A DNA stretch of 64,000 nt from Streptomyces sp. CBMA29 (GTDB lineage: Bacteria > Actinomycetota > Actinomycetes > Streptomycetales > Streptomycetaceae): contig NZ_MECL01000035.1 of assembly GCF_014596445.1 (NCBI RefSeq), positions 62,001 through 126,000 of the forward strand, read 5' to 3'. How positions within the stretch are numbered: position 1 is the stretch's first letter; the number at the start of each line of letters is the position of its first letter. The translations under genes were made by a program, and so were the position numbers. This document shows positions 26,406-35,124 of this stretch, one piece after another. The notes below the pieces were generated by a model, which was given only the letters and a program-made list of their open reading frames with translations, had not been told where the DNA came from and did not search any database.

Positions 26406-27368
26406 CTACAGCGCCAAGTGCCAGTCCTGCCCCACGAGTTCGCGGCCGAAGCTGTGATGCCGCTGCTCCGCGACGAGTTCGAATCCCGCGCGCTGATAGA
26501 TCGTTCGGGCGCCGGCCAGTATGTCATTCGTCCACAGGACCAGGTCGGTGTAGCCGGCGGAGCGGGCGAAGGCGATGCATTCGTCCACCAGCACATTGCC
26601 TATGCCGTTTCCACGGGCGGCCGGATCGACCAGCAGCAACCGCAGCCGCGCGGTGTCCGGCTCCTTGTCGCGTACACAGAAGACGCAGCCTGCCCGCTGT
26701 CCGTCGAGTTCGGCGATCCACACCGCGTCGCGCTCGGGATCGCGATTGGCGGCGAAGTCCGCGACGATCTGGGCGACGAGTGCCTCGTACTCCTCGTTCC
26801 ACCCGAACTCCGTCGCGTAGACCTCCGCGTTGCGCTCGATGGACCACCCCAGATCGCCGGGGCGCGCGCCGCGCAGCACGACCCGCGACGCGGACGGTTT
26901 GCCGCCGGTGGCCGCGGCGCGGCCGTCACCGCCCTCGCCGCTGACGGTGTTGTCGCGCAGTATTTCCCGCACTGTCCGCATCGCCTCGGACAGCCGTGGC
27001 CGGTCCTGCGGACGTATGCGGTCCACCAGCGAGCCGACGGCTTCCTCGGACCGCTCCTCCAGCAACGACGCGGCCTGTCTTCCGTGCGTGGTCAGCTCTA
27101 TCCGCTGCCGCCGGGCGTCCTGTTCCGACGGGCCGCGGGTGACCAACTGCCGTTCCTCGAATTTGGCCAGCATCCGGCTGAGATGGCCCGCGTCCAGCGA
27201 CAGCTCCACCCGCAGGTCGGCCGCGTCGGTCCGCGGTGCGTGTGCCAGCTCGTACAGCACGCGCGCCTCGGTGAGGGTGAACGGTGTGTGCAGGTGGCGG
27301 CTGTAGTCGAGCGCGCCGATCAGGTTGGTGTAGAAGCGGTTGAACTCGCGGATCTCCCGGACGGCCAT
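26406..27368 (-). CDS. MarR regulator fused to a GNAT acetyltransferase
   Basis: Two-domain protein of 320 aa. Residues 1-140 are a MarR winged helix (FTLTEARVLYELAHAPRTDAADLRVELSLDAGHLSRMLAKFEERQLVTR); residues 165-320 are a GNAT domain with the acetyl-CoA loop LLLVDPAARGNGIGNVLVDECIAFARSAGYTDLVLWTND. Such fusions are common in actinobacteria; the acetylated substrate is not known. Start ATG 27366-27368 has GGGGGA six bases upstream. A palindrome just before it suggests autoregulation. Confidence 0.92.
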   Translation of the reverse strand: MAVREIREFNRFYTNLIGALDYSRHLHTPFTLTEARVLYELAHAPRTDAADLRVELSLDAGHLSRMLAKFEERQLVTRGPSEQDARRQRIELTTHGRQAASLLEERSEEAVGSLVDRIRPQDRPRLSEAMRTVREILRDNTVSGEGGDGRAAATGGKPSASRVVLRGARPGDLGWSIERNAEVYATEFGWNEEYEALVAQIVADFAANRDPERDAVWIAELDGQRAGCVFCVRDKEPDTARLRLLLVDPAARGNGIGNVLVDECIAFARSAGYTDLVLWTNDILAGARTIYQRAGFELVAEQRHHSFGRELVGQDWHLAL

Positions 27369-27384
27369 GATCAATCCCCCATTT

Positions 27385-27403
27385 CCTTTGCCTGAGTCAA
27401 AGG
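27385..27403. promoter_or_regulatory. probable MarR operator
   Basis: CCTTTG-N7-CAAAGG, a perfect 6-bp inverted repeat 16 bases before the MarR-GNAT start. The size and position fit a MarR autoregulatory site; no experiment supports it. Confidence 0.5.
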
Positions 27404-27454
27404 TAGGCGGATGCGGGGCCCGGCGGAAGCCCCCTCCGAAACCTGTGGATAACT

Positions 27455-28540
27455 TCAGGCGGACCGGCCCGACGGCGGCGCGGTCGACCCGCGGACCATG
27501 AGTTCCGTACGGATCGTGGCGACCCCGCCCGGCGGCGGGGACAGCCGCCCCATCACCAACCGCCCGGCCCGCGCGCCCGCCTCCTGCAAGGGAATGCGGA
27601 CCGTCGTCAGTGCCGGAGAGACATCGGCGCTGAACGGCAGATCGTCGAATCCTGCGACCGACACGTCACCGGGAATGCTCAGCCCCTGATCCCGCAGCGC
27701 CGCGCACACCCCGAGCGCGACTGTGTCGTTCGCGGCCACGATCGCGGTCAGACCCGTGTCCCGCCGCAGCAGTTCCAGCGCGGCGTCATAGCCCGACGCC
27801 CGGTCGTACGTCCCGTGCACCGTCAGCCGCTCCGCGTACGCCTCCGGATCCGAGGTGACCCGGGCGCTGCTCTCGGCCAGGGCCGCACGGTGGCCCTCCA
27901 ACCGGTGCCGGGAGGTGCTGCGCTCGACCGGCCCCGTCACATAGCCGATTCTGCGGTGGCCCAGGGACAGCAGATGCTCGGTCAGCCGCCGCGCGCCGCC
28001 GCGGTTGTCGAACGCGACGGTGGCCGCGACGAGCCCGCTGTCCGGCAGGGGCAGCGGGGGACGGCCGCACAGCACGACATTGGCGCCGGACGCGGCGAGC
28101 CGGGTGAGCCGCGCGGTGACCGCCGCCGTGTGCTCCTCGCTCTCCACGGCGCCCCCGGTGAGGACCACGCCCGCGGCGCGCTGGCGTTCGAGAAGCGTGA
28201 GGTAGGTGAGTTCGGCCTCAGGGGATCCGCCGGTGTTGCACACGACGGCGAGCTTGCCGCCGCCCGGCGCCGCGCCCGCGCTGATCTCGGCCTGGACGGC
28301 GCTCGCGATGAGCCCGAAGAAGGGGTCGGCGACATCGTTGACGAGGACTCCGACCAGGTCGGAGGTGGCGGCGGCGAGGGCCCGCGCCTGGCCGTTGACG
28401 ACGTAGTCCAGTTCGGCGACGGCGCGCCTGACCCGCTCCCGAGTGCTTCCCGCGACCGGGTAGTTGCCGTTCAGAACACGGGATACGGTCGCCGACGACA
28501 CTCCGGCGCGTGCCGCCACATCGGCCAGAGTCACTGCCAT
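27455..28540 (-). CDS. LacI-family transcriptional regulator
   Basis: LacI/GalR regulator of 361 aa. The N-terminal headpiece is typical: VTLADVAARAGVSSATVSRVLNGNYPVAGSTRERVRRAVAELDYVVNGQARALA, followed by a sugar-binding-protein-like effector domain (GVLVNDVADPFFGLIASAV, VAANDTVALGVCAALRDQG, VAGFDDLPFSADVSPALTTVR). Start ATG 28538-28540 has AAGGA ten bases ahead; the open frame extends upstream without homology. It is divergent from a three-gene sugar catabolic operon, and two LacI-type boxes lie in the gap, so it most likely represses that operon and perhaps itself. Confidence 0.94.
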   Translation of the reverse strand: MAVTLADVAARAGVSSATVSRVLNGNYPVAGSTRERVRRAVAELDYVVNGQARALAAATSDLVGVLVNDVADPFFGLIASAVQAEISAGAAPGGGKLAVVCNTGGSPEAELTYLTLLERQRAAGVVLTGGAVESEEHTAAVTARLTRLAASGANVVLCGRPPLPLPDSGLVAATVAFDNRGGARRLTEHLLSLGHRRIGYVTGPVERSTSRHRLEGHRAALAESSARVTSDPEAYAERLTVHGTYDRASGYDAALELLRRDTGLTAIVAANDTVALGVCAALRDQGLSIPGDVSVAGFDDLPFSADVSPALTTVRIPLQEAGARAGRLVMGRLSPPPGGVATIRTELMVRGSTAPPSGRSA

Positions 28541-28664
28541 CTCGGTCCGGTCCTTCTTGCAGGGGGTGGTGGGCGCGAGGGGCGCCGTGAGGTGCGCGTT
28601 CCCGCTCGCAGGGGCACATGGTCTCACTTCGTGGACGCGAGGGGGAGCGGTGGTGCGTGTGAGA

Positions 28665-28676
28665 GAAAGCGCTTAC
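28665..28676. promoter_or_regulatory. LacI-type operator, copy 1
   Basis: GAAAGCGCTTAC contains the symmetric core AAGCGCTT typical of LacI/GalR sites. It lies 125 bases before the LacI start and 70 bases (centre to centre) from copy 2, a spacing that would allow looping. Confidence 0.75.
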
Positions 28677-28734
28677 ATTCGAGACCAGGAGACTCTTGTC
28701 GAACTCGGTCTGTGGCGGCTAGCGTGAAGCGTAA

Positions 28735-28746
28735 GAAAGCGCTTGC
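28735..28746. promoter_or_regulatory. LacI-type operator, copy 2
   Basis: GAAAGCGCTTGC repeats ten of the twelve bases of copy 1. It lies 66 bases before the oxidoreductase start, where binding should block the operon promoter. Confidence 0.75.
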
Positions 28747-28811
28747 TAATAGCTAGCTGGTGACGATGGGCGCGTTCCTATGCGCCAGGCAGCGACGAGA
28801 GGACTTGTCAC

Positions 28812-29963
28812 GTGACACGCAGGACAGTGCGGATCGCCATGAACGGCGTCACCGGGCGGATGGGATACCGGCAGCACCTGGTCCGCTCCGTCCTGAGCCT
28901 GCGTGAGCAGGGCGGACTCGACCTCGGCGACGGCACCACGCTGTGGCCCGAGCCGATCCTGCTGGGCCGGCGCGAGCACGCGTTGCGGGCCATGGCCGAG
29001 CGGCACGGCATCGAGCACTGGTCGACCGACCTCGACGCCGTCCTCGCCGACCCTTCCGTTGACATCTACTTCGACTCGCAGGTGACCGCGGCCCGCGAGA
29101 CCGCGCTGAAGGCGGCCATCGCCGCGGGCAAGCACATCTACTGCGAGAAGCCCACCGCCACCTCACTCGACGGAGCGCTGGAACTCGCCCGGCTCGCCAC
29201 CGCCGCGGGCGTCAAGCACGGCGTCGTGCAGGACAAGCTCTTCCTGCCGGGCCTGCTGAAGCTCAAGCGGCTCATCGACGGCGGCTTCTTCGGCCGGATC
29301 CTGTCCGTCCGCGGCGAATTCGGTTACTGGGTCTTCGAAGGCGACTGGCAGAGCGCCCAACGCCCCTCCTGGAACTACCGCTCGCAGGACGGCGGCGGCA
29401 TCGTGGCCGACATGTTCCCGCACTGGGAGTACCTGCTGCACGAGCTGTTCGGCCGGGTCCGTACCGTCCAGACGCTGGCCACCACCCACATCCCGCAGCG
29501 CTGGGACGAGAAGGACAAGCCGTACGACGCCACCGCGGACGACGCCGCCTACGGTGTCTTCGAGCTGGAGGGCGGCGCCGTCGCGCAGATCAACTCCTCC
29601 TGGGCGGTCCGCGTCAACCGCGACGAATTGGTGGAGTTCCAGGTCGACGGCACGCACGGCTCCGCTGTCGCCGGGCTGCGTAACTGCCGCGTGCAGCATC
29701 GTTCCGCCACGCCGAAGCCGGTGTGGAATCCGGACCTGCCCGCCACCGAGTCCTTCAGGGACCAGTGGCAGGAGGTCCCGGACAACGGCGACTTCGACAA
29801 CGGATTCAAGGTCCAGTGGGAGCTGTTCCTGCGGCACGTCGTGCTCGACGAGCCCTGGCAGTGGGACCTGCTGGCCGGTGCCCGGGGCGTCCAGCTCGCC
29901 GAACTCGGCCTGGCCTCCTCCGCGCAGGGCCGCCGCTTCGAGGTTCCGGAGCTGACCCTGTGA
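28812..29963 (+). CDS. Gfo/Idh/MocA-family oxidoreductase
   Basis: NAD(P)-dependent sugar dehydrogenase-like protein of 383 aa. The Rossmann start is VRIAMNGVTGRMGYRQHLVRS; HIYCEKPTATSLDGALELARLA near residue 110 is the family EKP motif, and GGGIVADMFPHWEYLLHELFG near 195 holds candidate catalytic Asp/His. It starts with GTG at 28812 after a GAGAGGAC ribosome-binding site. It leads an operon with a DUF993 aldolase-like gene and a sugar isomerase, joined by four-base overlaps; together they probably oxidise and cleave a sugar or polyol. The substrate cannot be read from the sequence. Confidence 0.92.
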   Translation: MTRRTVRIAMNGVTGRMGYRQHLVRSVLSLREQGGLDLGDGTTLWPEPILLGRREHALRAMAERHGIEHWSTDLDAVLADPSVDIYFDSQVTAARETALKAAIAAGKHIYCEKPTATSLDGALELARLATAAGVKHGVVQDKLFLPGLLKLKRLIDGGFFGRILSVRGEFGYWVFEGDWQSAQRPSWNYRSQDGGGIVADMFPHWEYLLHELFGRVRTVQTLATTHIPQRWDEKDKPYDATADDAAYGVFELEGGAVAQINSSWAVRVNRDELVEFQVDGTHGSAVAGLRNCRVQHRSATPKPVWNPDLPATESFRDQWQEVPDNGDFDNGFKVQWELFLRHVVLDEPWQWDLLAGARGVQLAELGLASSAQGRRFEVPELTL

Positions 29964-31114
29964 GCATCCTGCTGCCGGACGCGTCCGGTGAAACGCGCAC
30001 CTATGTGCCGCGTTCGGAATCCGTCACCTATAGCGCGGATCTTCCGCTGCGCAGCCGCGTCGTCTACTCCGCCGCCCACGTCGTGGCCGACCCGCTGCGG
30101 ACGGCGGCCGACGAGCCCGCGGCCGTCGACTGGGACGCCACTCTCGCCTTCCGCCGCCATCTGTGGTCGCACGGGCTGGGCGTGGCCGAGGCCATGGACA
30201 CCGCACAGCGCGGCATGGGGCTCGACTGGGCGGGCGCGGCGGAGCTGATCCGCAGGTCGGCGACCGAGGCGCGCGCCGTCGGCGGCCGGATCGCCTGTGG
30301 CGTCGGCACCGACCAGCTCACCGGCCCCGCCGCCACACTGGACGAGGTCGCCGCCGCGTACGAGGAGCAGTTGGCGCTCGTCGAGGCGGCCGGTTCGCAG
30401 GCCGTCCTCATGGCGTCCCGCGCCCTCGCCGCGGTCGCCAAGGGTCCTGAGGACTATCTGGAGGTGTACGGGCGGCTGCTGCGTCAGGCCGGCGACCCGG
30501 TGATCCTGCACTGGCTCGGCCCGATGTTCGACCCGGCGCTCGCCGGGTACTGGGGCAGCGACGACCTGGACGCGGCGACCGCCACCTTCCTCGACGTCAT
30601 CAAGGCCCACCCGGACAAGATCGACGGCGTGAAGATCTCGCTGCTCGACGCGCGGCGCGAGGTCGAGCTGCGCCGCCGCCTGCCGCAGGGCGTGCGCTGC
30701 TACACCGGCGACGACTTCAACTACCCCGAGCTGATCGAGGGCGACGAACAGGGCTTCAGCCACGCGCTGCTCGGCGTCTTCGACCCGCTCGCGCCCCTGG
30801 CGTCGGCGGCCGTCAGCGCCCTCGACACCGGAGACGCCGCCGGTTTCCGCCGCGTCCTCGACCCCACCGTCGAGCTGTCCCGGCATCTGTTCCAGACACC
30901 GACACGCTTCTACAAGACCGGTGTCGTCCTGCTCGCCTGGCTGGCCGGGCACCAGTCGCACTTCAGCATGGTCGGCGGTCTCCAGTCGGCCCGTTCCCTG
31001 CCGCATCTCGCCCGCGCCTATGAATTGGCTGACCGGATCGGCCTGTTCCCCGACCCCGGACTCGCCGAGGCGCGGATGCGCGGACTGCTCGCCGTATACG
31101 GAGTGGACGCATGA
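29960..31114 (+). CDS. DUF993 protein (dihydrodipicolinate-synthase-like)
   Basis: Protein of 384 aa of the DUF993 type, which resembles class I aldolases of the DapA fold. Visible are RRHLWSHGLGVAEAMDTAQRGMGLDW near residue 55, GDPVILHWLGPMFDPALAGYWGS near 178 and KIDGVKISLLDARREVELR near 222, the last with a lysine placed like a Schiff-base residue. The GTG start overlaps the previous stop as GTGA, and the open frame upstream belongs to another frame of the oxidoreductase gene. Likely a lyase step in the LacI-controlled sugar pathway; this is inference from context. Confidence 0.85.
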   Translation: MSILLPDASGETRTYVPRSESVTYSADLPLRSRVVYSAAHVVADPLRTAADEPAAVDWDATLAFRRHLWSHGLGVAEAMDTAQRGMGLDWAGAAELIRRSATEARAVGGRIACGVGTDQLTGPAATLDEVAAAYEEQLALVEAAGSQAVLMASRALAAVAKGPEDYLEVYGRLLRQAGDPVILHWLGPMFDPALAGYWGSDDLDAATATFLDVIKAHPDKIDGVKISLLDARREVELRRRLPQGVRCYTGDDFNYPELIEGDEQGFSHALLGVFDPLAPLASAAVSALDTGDAAGFRRVLDPTVELSRHLFQTPTRFYKTGVVLLAWLAGHQSHFSMVGGLQSARSLPHLARAYELADRIGLFPDPGLAEARMRGLLAVYGVDA

Positions 31115-32013
31115 CCGTACCGACGTCGCCCGACCCCGCATCCTCCGAATCCGCCTCTCATAGCGACGGGTACGGCGACGTGACCGGCGACCTCTCGCGG
31201 CTGAGCATCAACCAGGAGACCGTCAAACAGTGGTCGCTGCCCGAGCTTGCCAAGGGCTGCGTGGCGGCCGAGATCGGCTCGGTGGGGCTGTGGCGGGCGC
31301 CGGTGCAGGAGTACGGCGTCGAGCGTGCCGCGGATCTGATGCGGGACAGCGGGCTCACCGTGACGTCGCTGTGCCGCGGCGGATTCTTCACCGCGACCGA
31401 CCCGGCGGAGCGGGCGACCGCGCTGGACGACAACCGTGCGGCGATCGACGAGGCGGCGACGCTGGCGACGGCCACCCTTGTGCTGGTCTCGGGTGGCCTG
31501 CCCCTGGGCGACCGCGACATCGCCGCCGCCAGGGAGCGGGTCGCCGACGCGATCGGCGAGCTGGCGCCCTACGCGGCGGAGCGCGGGGTACGGCTCGCGA
31601 TCGAGCCCCTGCACCCGATGTACGCCGCCGACCGGTGTGTGGTCTCCACGCTCGGCCAGGCGCTGGACATCGCCGAGCGCTTCCCCGCGGACCAGGTGGG
31701 TGTGGTGGTCGACACCTATCACTTGTGGTGGGACGACCTGACGCCCGCGCAGATCGTCAGGGCCGGGTCGGGCGGCAGGATCGCCTCCTTCCAGGTCGCC
31801 GACTGGGTGACACCGCTGCCGGAGGGGGTGCTGCTGGGGCGGGGACAGCTCGGTGACGGCTGCGTTGACCTGCGGGGACTGCGTGAGCAGGTGGACGCGA
31901 CTGGCTTCCGTGGACCGGTCGAGGTGGAGATCTTCAACCCAGCTCTGTGGGCCAGGGACGGCGCTGAACTGGTCGCCGAGATCGCCGACCGGTACCTCCG
32001 GCACGTTCTCTGA
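31111..32013 (+). CDS. sugar phosphate isomerase/epimerase
   Basis: Xylose-isomerase-like TIM barrel of 300 aa, third gene of the LacI-controlled operon, joined by an ATGA overlap. It shows SVGLWRAPVQEYGVERAADLM near residue 53, the metal-site candidates RLAIEPLHPMYAADR near 164 and VGVVVDTYHLWWDD near 200, and PVEVEIFNPALW near 270. It differs clearly from the isomerase at 24757-25554. The N-terminal 25 residues are Ser/Asp-rich and outside the barrel, so a later start is possible. A strong terminator follows 150 bases downstream. Confidence 0.89.
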   Translation: MTVPTSPDPASSESASHSDGYGDVTGDLSRLSINQETVKQWSLPELAKGCVAAEIGSVGLWRAPVQEYGVERAADLMRDSGLTVTSLCRGGFFTATDPAERATALDDNRAAIDEAATLATATLVLVSGGLPLGDRDIAAARERVADAIGELAPYAAERGVRLAIEPLHPMYAADRCVVSTLGQALDIAERFPADQVGVVVDTYHLWWDDLTPAQIVRAGSGGRIASFQVADWVTPLPEGVLLGRGQLGDGCVDLRGLREQVDATGFRGPVEVEIFNPALWARDGAELVAEIADRYLRHVL

Positions 32014-32161
32014 AAAAAACTTGAGAGATTACGCATCCGTCGTACAACCCTTCCGGGGGGTCGGTGGTCTTACTGGGCATCAAGGCTCCTGGGAGGGGTT
32101 TCACGGAGCCAAGAGGGAAATGCGCCCGAGGGGGGCTTCGGGGGTAGTAGGGGGGAAAACG
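32014..32161. other. untranslated stretch before a terminator
   Basis: A 148-base stretch rich in G-runs with one hairpin (GGCTCC 32084-32089 / GGAGCC 32105-32110). No credible coding frame was seen. It may be the 3' end of the sugar operon mRNA or a small RNA ending at the following terminator. Confidence 0.3.
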
Positions 32162-32190
32162 AAGAGGTCCGGCCTTGTGCCGGACCTCTT
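32162..32190. terminator. strong bidirectional terminator
   Basis: AAGAGGTCCGGC and GCCGGACCTCTT form a perfect 12-bp stem with loop CTTGT, followed by TCG. It separates the plus-strand sugar operon from the minus-strand DUF937 gene. Confidence 0.88.
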
Positions 32191-32257
32191 TCGTCTCTCT
32201 GTGCGGGCGCTGTGACCGCCGGGGCGGCTCGCCGCGTCGCCTCACTTCGCCGTCGCC

Positions 32258-32686
32258 CTACTTCGCCCGGCGGGCCCGCTTCGCCAGCACCGTCGCCACC
32301 ACGGGAATGAGCATCTCCAGCGCCCCCGAGACGGCCGCCACCGGCAGACCCGTCCGCTTCGATACCGCGCGGGCCGTCGGGGCGGTCGCCTTGCGCAGCA
32401 CCGTGGTGAGCAGACCGCCGCCCACGCCTGTGCCGAGCCCCGCGAAACCGGCGACCCCGGTGAGCGGCTCCGGCTCCGAGGCGGCCTCTTCCAGCGCCTG
32501 GCTCAACTCCGCGGTTCCGCCCGGTGTCACCGCCTCGTCCGTGACCACACCGGTCAGCGAACCGACCGAGGCACCCACGACCTGCCGAGCCGCGTCCGTG
32601 TCCGTGCCGAGCCGCTCGGCCATCTCCTGAAGCCGCTCGTCACCCAGCTCGGTCAGCACTTCGTCCTGCAGCGGTCGGTCGCTCAT
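32258..32686 (-). CDS. DUF937-family protein
   Basis: Small protein of 142 aa of the DUF937/YidB type: LQDEVLTELGDERLQEMAERLGTDTDAARQVVGASVGSLTGVVTDEAV at the N-terminus and a hydrophobic, Gly/Ala-rich C-terminal part (VAAVSGALEMLIPVVATVLAKRARRAK) ending in basic residues. No catalytic motif is visible and the cellular role of the family is not settled. The ATG at 32684-32686 is chosen over the longer frame, whose upstream part is Pro/Arg-rich and unlike a protein start. It is divergent from recD2. Confidence 0.85.
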   Translation of the reverse strand: MSDRPLQDEVLTELGDERLQEMAERLGTDTDAARQVVGASVGSLTGVVTDEAVTPGGTAELSQALEEAASEPEPLTGVAGFAGLGTGVGGGLLTTVLRKATAPTARAVSKRTGLPVAAVSGALEMLIPVVATVLAKRARRAK

Positions 32687-32774
32687 GTGCCGCACGCTAC
32701 GCGGGTGCGCGAGCGGCGGCCCCCGGGGTTCGGCCGAACGCGTGAAGGGTCGGCGCCGGGTGGCCCGAGCGGCG

Positions 32775-32783
32775 TTGTCCACA
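32775..32783 (+). promoter_or_regulatory. DnaA box TTGTCCACA
   Basis: Exact match to the preferred Streptomyces DnaA box. It lies in the gap between the DUF937 gene and recD2, 30 bases from a second box on the same strand. Confidence 0.5.
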
Positions 32784-32804
32784 GGGGGAGTTGCCGCCGG
32801 AGAG

Positions 32805-32813
32805 TTATCCACA
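32805..32813 (+). promoter_or_regulatory. DnaA box TTATCCACA
   Basis: Exact match to the general bacterial DnaA box, 80 bases before the recD2 start. With the box at 32775 it forms a pair at a 30-bp distance, about three helical turns. Confidence 0.5.
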
Positions 32814-32892
32814 GGGCGGGAACGGGGTGTCCGAGCCAACCGGTACCTTCGGAGCAGATCACCAACGGGAGGGCCGGGAAGGGAGGCCGAGC

Positions 32893-35112
32893 ATGGGGGA
32901 GTCGGGGCTGGCCGTGCTGGACGGCGTCCTGGAACGGATCACGTACGCCAACGAGGACACCGGGTACACGGTCGCGCGGGTGGACACCGGCCGAGGCTCG
33001 GGGGATCTGCTGACGGTCGTCGGCGCGCTGCTGGGGGCGCAGCCGGGGGAGTCGCTGCGGATGCACGGCCGCTGGGGCTCGCATCCGCAGTACGGCAAGC
33101 AGTTCAGTGTCGAGAACTACACGACGGTGCTGCCGGCCACGATCCAGGGGATACGCCGCTATCTGGGATCGGGGCTGATCAAGGGCATCGGGCCGAGGAT
33201 CGCCGAACGAATCGTCGACCACTTCGGCACCGGCACGCTGGAGATCATCGAGGGTGAGCCGAAGCGGCTGATCGAGGTGCCGGGGCTTGGCCCCAAGCGC
33301 ACCAAGCTGATCGCCGCCGCGTGGGAGGAGCAGAAGGCGATCAAGGAGGTGATGGTCTTCCTCCAGGGAGTGGGGGTGTCCACTTCCATCGCCGTGCGGA
33401 TCTACAAGGGCTACGGGGACGCGTCGATCTCCGTGGTGAAGAACCAGCCGTACCGGCTGGCCGCCGAGGTCTGGGGGATCGGCTTCCTGACCGCGGACCG
33501 GATCGCGCAGGCGGTCGGGATACCCCATGACAGCCCGGAGCGGGTCAAGGCCGGATTGCAGTACGCCCTGTCGCAGGCCACCGACGGCGGCAACTGCTAT
33601 CTGCCCGAGGAGCGGCTGATCGCGGACTCGGTGAAGCTGCTCCAGGTCGACACGGGGCTGGTGATCGACTGCCTCGGCGAGCTGGCCGACGAGGAGGGCG
33701 TGGTCCGGGAGGGCGTGCCCTCGCCGGACGGGCACGAGGAGCAGGTGAAGGCCGTCTACCTGGTCCCCTTCCACCGGGCCGAGATATCGCTCGCCGCCCA
33801 GTTGCTACGGCTGCTGCGCGGACCGGAGGACCGGCTGCCCGCCTTCCGGGACGTGGAGTGGGACAAGGCACTGGCCTGGCTGGCGACCAGGACAGGAGCC
33901 GATCTCGCACCGGAACAGCAGGAGGCGGTACGGCTGGCGCTGACCGAGAAGGTCGCCGTGCTCACCGGCGGCCCCGGCTGCGGCAAATCGTTCACCGTGC
34001 GCTCGGTGGTGGAGCTGGCGCGCGCGAAGAAGGCCAAGGTGGTGCTGGCCGCCCCGACCGGCCGCGCCGCCAAGCGGCTGGCCGAGCTGACCGGCGCCGA
34101 GGCATCGACCGTGCACCGCCTGCTGGAGCTGAAGCCGGGCGGCGACGCTGCGTACGACAAGGACCGGCCGCTGGACGCGGATCTGGTGGTGGTCGACGAG
34201 GCGTCGATGCTCGACCTGCTGCTGGCGAACAAGCTGGTGAAGGCGGTGCCGCCGGGCGCGCACCTGCTGTTCGTCGGCGATGTGGACCAGTTGCCGAGCG
34301 TCGGCGCCGGTGAGGTGCTGCGTGACCTGCTCGCGGCGGACGGCCCCGTGCCCGCCGTGCGGCTCACGCGTATCTTCCGGCAGGCCCAGCAGTCCGGGGT
34401 GGTGACCAACGCGCACCGGATCAACTCCGGTGTCCCGCCGCTCACTCAGGGCCTGCCCGACTTCTTCCTCTTCGCCGAGGAGGACTCGGAGGAGGTGGCC
34501 AGGCTCACCGTGGACGTGGTGGCCCGCCGCATCCCGGCCCGCTTCGGGCTCGACCCGCGCCGGGACGTCCAGGTGCTCGCGCCGATGCACCGGGGCCCTG
34601 CGGGCGCGGGCGTGCTCAACGGACTGCTCCAGCAGGCCGTCACCCCGGCGCGGCCCGACCTGCCCGAGCGCCGTTTCGGCGGCCGGACATTCCGGGTCGG
34701 CGACAAGGTCACCCAGATCAGGAACAACTATGACAAGGGGGCGAACGGCGTCTTCAACGGCACGGTCGGCGTGGTCACCGGGCTGGACACCGTCGAGCAG
34801 CGCCTCACCGTGCACACAGACGAGGACGAGGAGATTCCGTACGACTTCGACGAGCTGGACGAGCTGGCCCACGCGTACGCGGTGACGATCCACCGCTCGC
34901 AGGGCAGCGAGTATCCGGCGGTGGTGATCCCTGTCACCACCAGTGCCTGGATGATGCTGCAGCGCAATCTGCTCTACACCGCTGTGACCAGGGCGAAGCG
35001 GCTCGTGGTGCTGGTCGGATCGCGTCGCGCCATCGGTCAGGCGGTGCGGACGGTGTCGGCGGGAAAGCGCTTCACGGCTCTCGACCACCGGCTGTCCAGG
35101 GGCGCAAAATAG
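32893..35112 (+). CDS. recD2: RecD2-type DNA helicase
   Basis: Superfamily 1B helicase of 739 aa. The N-terminal part has an OB-like region and helix-hairpin-helix repeats (SGLIKGIGPRIAERIVDHFG, IEVPGLGPKRTKLIAAAW); the motor has Walker A LTGGPGCGKSFT near residue 360, Walker B VVVDEASMLDLLL near 435, GDVDQLPSVGAGEVLRDL near 465 and motifs V-VI TIHRSQGSEYPAVVIPV / LLYTAVTRAKRLVVLVG near 665. It is the RecBC-independent RecD form and probably acts in repair or recombination as a 5'-3' helicase. Start ATG 32893 has GGGAGG six bases upstream. Two DnaA boxes lie in the preceding gap. Confidence 0.94.
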   Translation: MGESGLAVLDGVLERITYANEDTGYTVARVDTGRGSGDLLTVVGALLGAQPGESLRMHGRWGSHPQYGKQFSVENYTTVLPATIQGIRRYLGSGLIKGIGPRIAERIVDHFGTGTLEIIEGEPKRLIEVPGLGPKRTKLIAAAWEEQKAIKEVMVFLQGVGVSTSIAVRIYKGYGDASISVVKNQPYRLAAEVWGIGFLTADRIAQAVGIPHDSPERVKAGLQYALSQATDGGNCYLPEERLIADSVKLLQVDTGLVIDCLGELADEEGVVREGVPSPDGHEEQVKAVYLVPFHRAEISLAAQLLRLLRGPEDRLPAFRDVEWDKALAWLATRTGADLAPEQQEAVRLALTEKVAVLTGGPGCGKSFTVRSVVELARAKKAKVVLAAPTGRAAKRLAELTGAEASTVHRLLELKPGGDAAYDKDRPLDADLVVVDEASMLDLLLANKLVKAVPPGAHLLFVGDVDQLPSVGAGEVLRDLLAADGPVPAVRLTRIFRQAQQSGVVTNAHRINSGVPPLTQGLPDFFLFAEEDSEEVARLTVDVVARRIPARFGLDPRRDVQVLAPMHRGPAGAGVLNGLLQQAVTPARPDLPERRFGGRTFRVGDKVTQIRNNYDKGANGVFNGTVGVVTGLDTVEQRLTVHTDEDEEIPYDFDELDELAHAYAVTIHRSQGSEYPAVVIPVTTSAWMMLQRNLLYTAVTRAKRLVVLVGSRRAIGQAVRTVSAGKRFTALDHRLSRGAK

Positions 35113-35124
35113 GCACTGAGTGCC
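35112..35124. promoter_or_regulatory. palindrome upstream of citrate synthase
   Basis: GGCACT-G-AGTGCC directly overlaps the recD2 stop. Related AGTGC half-sites recur at GAGTGCAC (about 35150) and CCAGTGCC (about 35162), before the citrate synthase start at 35237. This may be an operator set; no known regulator is assigned. Confidence 0.35.

Noticed and set aside
27444..27452. A DnaA box (TGTGGATAA) between the MarR-GNAT and LacI genes
   Set aside because: It is a single box with no partner nearby; a single nine-base match is expected by chance in 64 kb.
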